From Cololabis saira (lineage: Eukaryota > Chordata > Actinopteri > Beloniformes > Belonidae): 64,000 bases of DNA. The notes under the pieces are model-generated. The model made no database searches and was not told where the DNA came from. It was given only the letters and a program-made list of their open reading frames with translations. Positions 49,194-59,173 of the stretch are shown here, one piece after another (position 1 is the stretch's first letter; every line of letters begins with the position of its first letter). The translations under genes and the position numbers were made by a program. The stretch spans positions 37,410,879 to 37,474,878 of the forward strand of contig NC_084596.1 of assembly GCF_033807715.1 (NCBI RefSeq), given 5' to 3'.

Positions 49194-49779
49194 CATACTG
49201 TACATGTTCCCTACTGCTGTCTGTTTCTACAGCAGTTATTGTGACTATATGAATAACAGAATTATGAAGCATAGTTGCACTCAAGTAGTGTCCACAATGC
49301 ATCAGTTTATCCGACTTTACTGTCCACTTCATATTGCACAGTTTGTTATAAACTGAGTGACTTAGTTGAACAGTTTATAAACAGTGGAAACTCTGAAATT
49401 GATATAAATTATGCTTGCTTAATGAAACAAGCATATAAAAAAGACCTAAAAAAATCCAACTAGGGTCTTTTATTTGAGAGAAAAGTTCATGTGAACACGT
49501 CTCGCTCCCATTACAGTTACTAATAATAAACCAGCTGCAGCTCCAAATCCACTGTTTTCTCATGTTTCCAGAAATGTCAGACAAAACAAACTAAAATAAA
49601 ACCTGGACTTGGGGTGACGAGTTGAGCAGTGTATAAACACCAACATTGTTTATAGTTTCCGAGAGGCATTTAACTATTATATAACTCACCCAAATGTTTA
49701 CTTGTGTTCGAGTTATGTTATCTTTTGTTCGATGAGAGTGTAAGTATAAGTATGGTCAACTAACTATTTAATCTTTCTG

Positions 49780-50235
49780 ATGTAGGGAAAAGTGAAGAAA
49801 AAACCCCATCCTAGTGGTGGTAGTGCCCCCTCTAGAGGAGATGGAGTTAACAGGATGATTCCACTAGGGAGAGAGGAGGGTGGATGTTAGGGAGGTGGAG
49901 ACCTCAGGGAGTTACACACCGAGTAGGAGAGGGCCAAAGGAAGAGGGGTCATTAAGAGGAGGGAAAGAGGAGTAGAGAAAGGATCTGAAACCCGAGAGAG
50001 ATAGTGAGAGGCCTAACCGTTGCTCTTGGAATATATTTTGTGCCTCTTCTGCTCCTGGATTACATCCAGTTGACCAGTCTACCCTGGACTTTCTCTGCAG
50101 GATTGCATGTGCAAGCAACCTATCATAACTGGAGAATAGCAACCGTCTTTTCCTATATGTGTGCACAAACGCAGTATTTTGCGGTTTCAGTGCACAGGAT
50201 TGGAGTACATTGATACTGACCATCACAGACAGAGG
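49780..50235 (+). promoter_or_regulatory. Probable leader and promoter region of the alternative first exon
   Basis: The region before the 50236 ATG is purine-rich (GAGAGAGGAGGG, GAGGAGGGAAAGAGGAG) and free of recognised transposons, unlike the surrounding sequence. No TATA box is convincing. The start site is unknown; this is inferred from the downstream start exon. Confidence 0.35.
49819..49838 (-). promoter_or_regulatory. CTCF-like motif, minus strand
   Basis: On the minus strand the sequence reads CTAGAGGGGGCACTA, containing the AGGGGGCRCTA core. It lies about 400 bp before the alternative first exon and faces the site at 42910. Confidence 0.4.
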
Positions 50236-50614
50236 ATGGGAGCTGTTTGCCTCTCTCTGGTGCTCTTTTTCCTCACGTGGTCACCTGTGCAAGCTCAGTT
50301 TTGGAGTTTTGTCTGGGCAAACACCAGAACCACCACCATTCCTCGTAATGTCACCTCACCATCCATCCCCTCCACTGAGTCTCCTGGCACCCAGGAGACG
50401 GTGTCAGAGTCAGGGGGGGGACAGGTCAGGGGGCCAGTGGGACTGGTAGAGCGCTCTCAGATTACAGGTGCTGTGCTGGCCACCACTGCACACAGGTCAG
50501 GGGTGTTAGTCTCTAGCAACAGCACGCTGGCCCCCGGGACATTACCTCCAGAGGAGAATGAGGCCAGCAAGTCCCACCAGTCCCACCACAAACCATTGAG
50601 ACACTGGAAGAGTG
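50236..50614 (+). CDS. col15a1: col15a1 alternative first exon (1b): signal peptide plus mucin-like segment
   Basis: Starts MGAVCLSLVLFFLTWSPVQA, a second independent signal peptide, with A at -3 and G at +4. It continues for about 106 residues rich in Ser, Thr, Pro and Gly, with two N-glycosylation sequons (NVT, NST) and an ESGGG motif suited to glycosaminoglycan attachment. It ends AGTG|GTGAGT in phase 1, like exon 2a, so both can splice to 53544. An in-frame ATG at 50161 would bury the signal peptide and is less likely. Human COL15A1 as I know it lacks such a segment; COL18A1 has a comparable promoter arrangement. Confidence 0.75.
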
Positions 50615-51799
50615 GTGAGTGCTTTTGAATAGACATAAACTTATATCACTTACAGTCATTTGCATTGATTCCTTTGTTACTATTTTTTATTGACTCTAGA
50701 GAAAAACTTTTCATTGAGGCACTGCACTTTTTTTAAAGCTAAATTTCAAATATTCTTGTATCTTTTGTAGGTACCTTTTTGATGTTTCAATTGTAATAGT
50801 AGTAATCTACACCAGCTAGTCTTTATGTCACGTGCTGCATTTGACATGTTCTGTATCCTGGTACTAGTCCGGTGTGTCTCACAAGACAGATCCGAATCCC
50901 GAGCTATTGCTTCGTGCAGGTATGTGACACAGTTCTGCCCGGATGTGGCCAGTGTTACATCTGTAGACTCGGAGGGATCAAGGGCTTGTAGGTCAAGCAG
51001 CTGGGAGCTTTTACAGGGGAAGCCAGGGTCAAATTGGGATTAAAGGGTTATATGTGTCTCAATGCTGAAGGAGTTGGTAGTAATGGTTTAAGTCACAGCT
51101 TTAGGAGAGGAGCAGGGCATAAAGTCAGGGAGACTGTGAGCACAAATTGATTATTAGTCTCGAGACGGATCTTGCTGCTTGGATCTCAGTGTAAATGAAA
51201 TTTGTTCGCAAGACCTCCTAAAGATGCTTTTATGCAATTAACTTTGAGAATGTGCACGCATATGTATAATGTATTATCAGGATTTTTACCATTTGTTGGT
51301 TTTCTTCACTTACAGTACAAGTACTAAATTTTGTAGATTTTTCACATACTTCAGTTTTTTAGTTGTCTGGCAATCGAAATTGAATCATAAAAGCCAAAAC
51401 ATTTTGAAGTCTACCAAGTGTTGTAGGGGAAATGCCCAGCTTTCTAGCAGTTAACAGCTGTGTTGTGTTGAGCTTCATCTTTGTTGTTTTCTACTGTCTT
51501 ATCCAGTTAACAACAAAAAATAAAGGTTGCTGGTGAGTCTGCCTAAACAACTTGTGTTGTAATAGACGCTAAATGAAATTGAATTGAATTAATTAGACGA
51601 ACTGGAGAGTCCCTCTTTATTCCGCCTCCAACCTCCAGCTGGGCATTCACGAATGATCCCACCTACGCCCAATGATGCCCCTCCAGTGTGTGCTTCCACA
51701 AAACATTCTGGTGTTTTACAAAAACCATGTCAGATGACATCCGGGGTTTGGAAGCTACTAATAACAACCGTTTTGAATAAATCTAATTATTGTTATCTT

Positions 51800-52165
51800 T
51801 TTTTTTATGTTCAGAGGCAGCAAAAGCAATGGTAAAATATCTAAGATCCCAGTTTCAACAATCTATGATGTTATCAAGAATTTGCACATTACATATAGTA
51901 TACAATGAGAAGCACCTGGAGGAATATGGAGTGGTAGTTTCTGTTCTATACACAGTGAAGCAAGTAGGAGTACCCCATGTGAATGTGAAGTCAGACACGA
52001 CAGCTGGAAGACGATACAAAAAGGATTGCTTATTGTTAAACACGGTGGAGGCTCTATCATGATGTGGGGCTTTTTGCTGGATCTGCTTCTGGAAACATTG
52101 ACTGTATCAAAGAAATGAAAAGAATCAGCATGTGTCAAAGGCATTTTTACAACAAAATGATTTAC
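51800..52165 (+). pseudogene. Decayed Tc1-like transposase fragment
   Basis: Pieces such as VKHGGGSIMMWG (about 52034-52070) and AGSASGN in a shifted frame match the core of Tc1/mariner transposases. Frameshifts and missing ends show it is dead. Confidence 0.65.
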
Positions 52166-52807
52166 CAAATAGAAAACTAAAAACAATGTGCCTTTGTTCA
52201 TTTTGATCATGTAATTTCTCAAAAGGAACAAAAGTGTTGTAACTGAGCCTTTTTTTATGTTCTGGTTTAGCTGCTTGGTCTCGTGAACTTCTACATTTGA
52301 CCCTCTTATATAAACTCTTGGCAAACTTTAGACCTCTTGATTCCTAGGTGGCTTCCATCCAAGTCGTGATCATCTGCCAAGTCAGTGTCAGACAACTTTC
52401 ATACCAAAAAAGTGATCATTAGATTAATGATGTGTCTCACACTGAAGGAATTAAACGAAACCTTTGCACTTAGCACTTTTCCACATGCTGGTTATCTGTT
52501 CCTGTCAGTCATTAAGGAGGCTTAAAGACTGCACATCTGGAGTGGAGGTGTAATGACTCTGGTGTATTTACGTTCCTGTTCTTTTTCTTTTGCCTACTCT
52601 CTTTGCAACAATAAAAGAGCACATGCCCAAAGGTCGTGCTTGTAGTGATGTGAGTTTCTCAGAGGCACCTCCTCTAACCCGACTCACACACCCAACTCTC
52701 TAATTAGGTATGTTTCCAGTTGGTCAGACTGATGAATTAGAGACCCCTAAATGTTGACCTGTCTGGTCTTGTCTGAGTTTGTGTGAGATCACGTGGTGAG
52801 ACATCCG

Positions 52808-52819
52808 TGTGTGTCCGTG

Positions 52820-52895
<76 letters not shown>
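52808..52895. repeat. (GT)n microsatellite
   Basis: About 85 bp of almost pure GT. Confidence 0.99.
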
Positions 52896-52898
<3 letters not shown>

Positions 52899-53543
52899 GG
52901 CAGAGACATAGGTGAAAGGAGTTCTGAGATCCTGGGAGTCTGTTGCCATGGGAGACAAGATCCAGAGTAGGAAGAATCAAGGGAATGTGAAGCCATCTCT
53001 TCACATTCACACTAAATGCTCTAATTACCAGTCAGTTGCGTTCGGATTTCAGTTTTGGAGAGATTATGTCCATGTGGGGTAGCGCAGTGAGGCGTGGGAA
53101 GAGTCTGCTTCAAATCAAGTCAAATTAAAACCCTGTCAGGATGAGTCACAGTTACTTTTTTTCTTTAATGTGTTAGATGAATTAACAACATGAGGATGAG
53201 AGACAGATGAGAGAAGAAGGCGGTTCAAACGGCTGAAATATCCCTGCCATTATCATTTGTCTTCAATACAATATCTGTGAACTCCATCAGATTGACTCTC
53301 TTACCATTAAGTTTATTGATTAGTCAATATAAGGACTTGCTTATCAGTATAAAATCTAACATATCTAACGCTGTTTGCATCTTTGACAAGCTCTGAAGGG
53401 GACGAAATGTAAAATATGTACAGTGAAATATATATAATAAACATGCAAAGGCACATCTTTCTTTCTTTTTTTAAATCACTTTCCATCTATTTGTCCATGT
53501 TCAGCGTTTTTATCTTTACATTGTTGTTCTCTGTCTCCATCAG

Positions 53544-53731
53544 AGCGAGGTTCAGGAAGTCACCTGGACCTGACAGAGTTAATCGGCTCACCTCTCCCTC
53601 CGTATGTCACCTTTACTTCCGGCTATGACGGCCTTCGAGCCTACAGCTTCGAGCCTGAAGCCAACATCGGCCGACTCACCAAAACCTTCGTTCCAGGGCC
53701 GTTCTACAGGGACTTTGCCATCATGGCCACG
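53544..53731 (+). CDS. col15a1: col15a1 common exon 3 (start of TSPN/laminin-G-like domain)
   Basis: Encodes E-RGSGSHLDLTELIGSPLPP, YVTFTSGYDGLRAYSFEPEA, NIGRLTKTFVPGPFYRDF and AIMAT. The donor ACG|GTGCGG is weak, but it is the only GT that leaves phase 0 for the next exon; the stronger-looking GTAAAA nine bases on would break the frame. Confidence 0.9.
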
Positions 53732-53980
53732 GTGCGGCCGTAAAACCTTTTTACACCTTTCAAACCTCTTTTGTTTAATGTAAAGCAGATGAATACATAT
53801 CTCATTGTGCATTCAATGTAGATTGTTTGTCTTTTACAATTGTTGGGACCAACTGTATCTGAATCTGAATGAATGATGTCCCAAAAGCCTTTTTCTGCCA
53901 ACGGCCACAGAATCAGCGGTGTAATTTAGGACTAGCCTTGGTGATGTACTCTGATGTACTCTGCTCTTCCACTCTTCCAG

Positions 53981-54190
53981 ATACGTCCAGCCAGCCCCAG
54001 AGGAGGCGTGCTGTTTGCCTTCACAGATGCCCATCAGAAGATGGTGGAGCTGGGTTTGGCCCTGGGTCCTGTTCGTGGGGGCCTCCAGAGCATCGTACTC
54101 TACTACACGGAGAGCAAGCAGGGCTCCCGCAGCAATAAAGCTGCAAACTTCACCGTATCAGACATGACTGACCAGTGGACACGCTTCACA
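53981..54190 (+). CDS. col15a1: col15a1 exon 4
   Basis: Encodes IRPASPRGGVLFAFTDAHQK, MVELGLALGPVRGGLQSIVL, YYTESKQGSRSNKAANFTVS and DMTDQWTRFT (70 codons), the central beta-sandwich of the domain. NFT is a potential N-glycosylation site. Confidence 0.93.
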
Positions 54191-54759
54191 GTGAGCTTCA
54201 CATTATTAACTAGATATCCAGTCATGTTTCAGCAGGCTTTTTGCTGAATATGATTATCCTTCAAAGTTAAAATACACTATTAGTGGTTGGATTTCATCAA
54301 TACAATGCCACTTATTTGAATAAAAGCGATCACCACATCAGAGCATTGGAAATTGTACGTCTGGCTTAAAATCAACCACTGATGACCTTCAGTTTCTTTT
54401 TAAGTCATTCTGGGAATTAATAATTTACTGAAAGGTCCATTTTCTCTTTGGGATAACGCAGAAGTCACGGCTTCAGCTTGGCTAGGTCCTGAGACATAGC
54501 ATTTCCTCTGCGATGCTTCACAGGATGAACTTCTCCTTGATGCTTTCTTTCTTGTTTTTTGACTGGTTGAAATAAGTATACTGTTGCTGAGGTCAGACAT
54601 TTAAAATGTCTAGCCATTTTGAAACATGCAATAATGCCCTGAAAATGTTTAGGTGATGCATAAAGTATCAGGCGTAAAATACTGCAAATGACAGTGTTGA
54701 GTTGTCAAAAAGATGCAGGAGTTCATACGTTTGTGTGCGGCTTGCTCTCTGCCTGCCAG

Positions 54760-54912
54760 GTGGTGCTGGAGCACGACGAGGTGCGTCTCTACATGGACTG
54801 TGCAGATCCTGAGATAAAGGCCTTCAGACGCAACCAAGAGAAACTCCGATTCCCGCACAACTCTGGCATTTTTGTTGCTAATGCAGGAAATACAGGGCTC
54901 ACCAAGTTTGTG
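54760..54912 (+). CDS. col15a1: col15a1 exon 5
   Basis: Encodes VVLEHDEVRLYMDCADPEIK, AFRRNQEKLRFPHNSGIFVA and NAGNTGLTKFV (51 codons). It contains the first conserved cysteine and the GIFVANAG strand seen in multiplexins. Donor GTG|GTGAGT. Confidence 0.93.
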
Positions 54913-56507
54913 GTGAGTAAAAAACTTTCTAGATGGACCTGCTGTAGTTTTTATGTCTATCCAGTTCTTTTGTTGTTTTTGTTGCATCTGCTTGTCGAAT
55001 TTTATGCACATAAATAGTGTAAATAGAGAGCTTTTGTTTTTGTTGTCAATTATATCCAAACAATATAGAAGAGTTTTCAGCAAAAAGGAATAAATTTGAA
55101 CATTTTAACTTTACTACACGTAAAAAAGGGTGGGTTTAGAGAAACTGTACTGACTGACAGCTGGAAACACAGACAGATAAACAGCCTCAGAATGAATGCC
55201 GACATGACCCAATTCAAGAATGTCTTTATTAATCCTTTCATGGTTTTAAGTTGTAGTGTGTGACAAGTGTGTAGCTGTAGCTTGAACAGGCCATTTAATC
55301 AGTTTCTCTTAAGTGTCTAACATGAATTTAAGGGAAATATGTCGGACAGGTGATATGCCCACCTTAAGCTTGTTAACGCTACACTTTTCCAGAGAATCTC
55401 TCTCCCACCACACACCTAAACAACAGATACATCTGGGCAGACTGGCAGCCTTGCAGCCTTGCCTCATGTAAATGTATTGATTATGGGAGATCTATAGGCA
55501 TATCTCATACATAACCCTGTTTTTAGTAGTGTCGAATCAAGGAAAAAAATTGTCATGCTTTTGATACCTCAGCGAAAAACCATTTATATACGTAACATGA
55601 TTTGATTACATTTTACTGTAAATTCAGTGTTATTACATTGAATTTTTTCTGCACTTGTTTGGAGTCTCCGCAGTAACTCAGAAAGAACAACTGAACTCTG
55701 GTTTTAGAAAGGACCCTTAGCGTTATTGTTTGTGACATTCAAAATGTTATTTTCATTTCCATTATCTTCTCAACTGCATTATGTTATGCACAAGCCCACA
55801 CGAACAAAGTGAAATATGAGGACTAGTTTAACAATCTCTGCTCACTCAATCTGAGTGCAACCAGAGTCGAAACTTTCATGACCACCTCTGGGATTGTATC
55901 CTGAGCCAGCTCTGCTCTACATCAGAGATGGAGGGGAGGCAAGACGGGAGGAAATAACAGAGAGAGTCATTAAGGAAGGGAGAGGGGAGACATTTAGAGG
56001 AGATGAATAGAGGAGAGGAAGGAGAGGATGGGGGAGTAAATCGATAGCAGATGAGGAAGCCGGGATGTCAGAATGACTTAGATGTGGTCAGATCAAGGCC
56101 TTAACGCAGACCTTGGATTGTGTTGCTTTGTCAGTTGTGATGCTATAGCATCAAAGCTCCACTTGGAGGAACACCAATTAGGAAAAATAAAAGATTGTGC
56201 ATCAGCCAAGAGCTTTCCGGCTAAACAGCAACAAAGTTTATTTAAAGGAATTACAGTATTCTGTAGAGAGGCAGGTTTGAGACCAAGAGAAAAAAATCAC
56301 GAAAATCCCTGTCAGTGCTTTTCTTATTCAACAATAAACAACCATGGACGTTGCCACGGTGAGACAACGTGGGCATCCTCACGTCGTTCAGCTTTGTTCA
56401 GTGTGGCTTGACTTTCTGAACGGGTTATCTGAAGCATGACGGCAATATGTGTCCGCTCAGCAGCAATTCATTGTGTATATCTGGGTCAGCGTGTGTGAGC
56501 GTATACG

Positions 56508-56559
<52 letters not shown>

Positions 56560-57382
56560 TGTGTGTAGTCATGGCAAGGAGACCGGAATGGTCCTTGTAT
56601 TTGAGAGTACAAGATATGATTCCTGAGCAAAAGATTGGACAGTTTTCCCAAAGTTCACAGTTTAAATTAACACTATTTCATTCTGTGAATCCAAGACTCC
56701 TAAAATCAGTTTTTCGTTGAATCACAACGTGCTTGCACAGTTAAACACCACGTTCTGGTTTCTGAAACATGCTTTCATTTTATTTTATGCCCAAAGGCAA
56801 TGTCTCCATGTCTCCACAGGTCAAGAAGTAAGGGGAAAATAAAATGTCAAATTTTAATGCATCATGAACTGCACAATGAAAAGCAGGTTTTATGCAGAAA
56901 ACTATATTCAACATCAGCAATGTGTAATTTTGCTGATTTTTGTCTGTAACGTTATGTTTGTCTTATGATACAACACTGAAAACTCAAAATCAAAGACATA
57001 AAGAAAAATAATACATAAGCAGAAACACGATGGTGCAACTAAACCTGCATTTTTTGATTCATTTGTTTGCTCGTGTCTTTGATCAGTTCTCTTAAACTGT
57101 TCTTGTGATGTCTCAAACCTCAGATTCACCACCATCCCTAAGAAACCAAGCAGCTAATCAATAGGTTAATTATTAGGTTAGGCTATCGCATGTCCAGAAA
57201 ACTGGTATCATTTTGTTTTCAGCAAAACTCATCTCTTTTAATCCTCTTTTCATTTACAATTATTCCATAAGAAAAATTAAATGATGTTTTATTCCAAACT
57301 TGTAGATAGCTAAAAGTGAACTAGTATAAAGAGATATAAACACTTTTTAAACATCTTTTAAACTATAACTATGTAAATACAT
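54913..57382 (+). other. col15a1 intron 5, 5' part
   Basis: Contains the TGCG microsatellite. No other feature was recognised before the composite hAT block. Confidence 0.5.
56504..56563. repeat. (TGCG)n microsatellite
   Basis: About 14 units of TGCG, an alternating purine-pyrimidine run with CpG in every unit. Confidence 0.98.
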
Positions 57383-57517
57383 GTTATGAGCAATGTTCCC
57401 TCTAATTTTTCATGTATCTGGGCACACACACAAGCTCCCTGAGCAAACTGAGGACGACTGTGAGCAACATCACATATGCACGCTTTATTTTTAAGTATCT
57501 CATTACACTTAAAACAA

Positions 57518-58088
57518 GACTCATCACTGGAAAAAACAACAATTTTCACCTGTTTCAAGTAAATTTTCACTTGAAATAAGTAGAAAAATCTGCCAGTGGG
57601 ACAAGATTTATCTTCTCATTACAAGCAAAACAATCTTGTTCCACTGGCAGATTTTTCTACTTATTTTAAGTGAAAATCTACTTGAAACAGGTGAAAATTT
57701 CGACTTTTTTCTCGAAATTTTGAGAAAAAAAATCGAAATGTTGAGAAAAAAAGTTTTGAGAAAAAAGTCAAAATTTAGAGAAAAAAAGTCAAAATGTCCA
57801 GAGAAAAGTTGAGATTTTGAGGAAAAAAAAGTCAAAACTTTTATGAAAAAAGTTGAAATGTTGACAAAATTTTGTTTTAATTGACCATTTTCACTTGTTT
57901 CAAGTCAATTTTCACTTGAAATAAGTAGAAAAATCTGCCAGTGGAACAAGATTTTTTTGCTTGTAATAAGAAGATAAATCTTGTCCCACTGGCAGATTTT
58001 TCTACTTATTTCAAGTGAAAATTTACTTGAAACAGGTGAAAATTGTCAAATAAGTTATTTTTCTGGTGTTATTTTTCTGGTGATGACT
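57518..58088. mobile_element. Double-hairpin MITE
   Basis: TCATCACTGGAAAAAACAAC at the left and TTATTTTTCTGGTGATGA at the right are inverted. Two ~160-bp palindromes (AAAAATCTGCCAGTGG and its complement) flank a GAGAAAAAAGTC array. Confidence 0.75.
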
Positions 58089-58165
58089 CTAAATGTTGAA
58101 ATAGCAGTAAAACCACATTCACTGATGAAATGACATAAGGGATGGAAAGGAGGGATGGCAGTTTT

Positions 58166-58640
58166 ACAGGGGGGATGATTTGGACCGGTTTTATTTCAGG
58201 GGGGGATGATTTGGACTGTTTTTATTTCAGGGGGGGGGGGTGATTTGGACTGTTTTTATTTCAGGGGGGGGTGATTTGGACCGTTTTTATTTCAGGGGGG
58301 AGGATTTGGACCTTTTTTATTTCAGGGGGGGATGATTTAAACCGTTTTTATTTCAGGGGGGGATGATTTAAACCGTTTTTATTTCAGGGGGGATGATTTA
58401 AACCGTTTTTATTTCAGGGGGGGATGATTTGGACCGTTTTTATTTCAGGGGGGATGATTTGGACCGTTTTTATTTCAGGGGGGATGATTTAAACCGTTTT
58501 TATTTCAGGAGGGATGATTTAAACCGTTTTTATTTCAGGAGGGATGATTTGGACCTTTTTTATTTCAGGGGGGGATGATTTGGACCTTTTTTATTTCAGG
58601 GGGGGATGATTTGGACCGTTTTTATTTCAGGGGGGGGTGC
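58166..58640 (+). repeat. Minisatellite of 29-35 bp, about 15 units
   Basis: Unit GATGATTTGGACCGTTTTTA then TTTCAGGGGGG, repeated head to tail with G-run length variation. There are no spacers, so this is not a CRISPR array. Confidence 0.95.
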
Positions 58641-58683
58641 CATCCCCCCTCATCCCCCCTCATCAAGTAAGTACGATCAAAAT

Positions 58684-58696
58684 CCAAGATGGCCGC
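58684..58696 (+). promoter_or_regulatory. YY1-like site near the LINE 5' end
   Basis: CCAAGATGGCCGC matches the YY1 core AAGATGGC and lies 22 bases from the inferred 5' end. In mammalian L1 a YY1 site near the 5' end helps set the start of transcription; that role here is inference. Confidence 0.45.
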
Positions 58697-59173
58697 TGGT
58701 GCAGCAATTTGTTTGTGTCTTTCTCCTTGATCCTTGGATTAGGATTTTTATTTGATTGATTCTATTTTCTAAGGGATTTTATTCAGATTTTATTGTTAAA
58801 CTACAAAATCCACAACCAAGAATAGTAGCTGAAATTGCTGGGATGCACATCCTGTGCTTACAAGTGAACAGGAGCTACTGTGGTGGAAAGAGGCCTAGTG
58901 AGGCCCATTGAGGTCCAGCACGGCCTCTGCTTTGGCAACATTCAGCCTGCCAGCTGTATTATAACTGGACTCCTGCATTCACCGGAACATCTCACAGGCT
59001 AAAACTGTGAGAACCTTCAGCCTGCCAGCTGGATTATATCTGGACCCCTGCATTCACCAGAACATCTCACATGCAGAAGTTAACTGTGGAGAAGCTCTGA
59101 AGCTACACAGAGGCCCTGTCGCCAGCTACATAGAAGATCTGAAGCTACTGCACACTACATTCTCCAAACAATC

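Larger units (their letters stand above)
50615..53543 (+). other. col15a1 intron between exon 1b and exon 3
   Basis: Contains the Tc1 fragment, the GT microsatellite and a TTGAATTGAATT retroposon tail near 51585. The rest is unassigned. Confidence 0.5.

Noticed and set aside
50161..50235. Upstream in-frame ATG extending the alternative collagen start
   Set aside because: It would put 25 mostly polar residues before the signal peptide; the 50236 ATG has the better context.
51790..52062. 90-residue frame as a possible gene
   Set aside because: It overlaps a frameshifted Tc1 transposase remnant; the recognisable core lies in another frame.
52724..53010. His-Thr repeat frames
   Set aside because: Translation of the (GT)n microsatellite on the minus strand.
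56082..56411. 109-residue frame in the collagen intron
   Set aside because: No domain and no phase-compatible splice sites; exons 5 and 6 join directly.
58166..58640. Regularly repeated 30-bp units resembling a CRISPR array
   Set aside because: The units are directly adjacent, have no unique spacers and lie in a vertebrate genome; it is a minisatellite.
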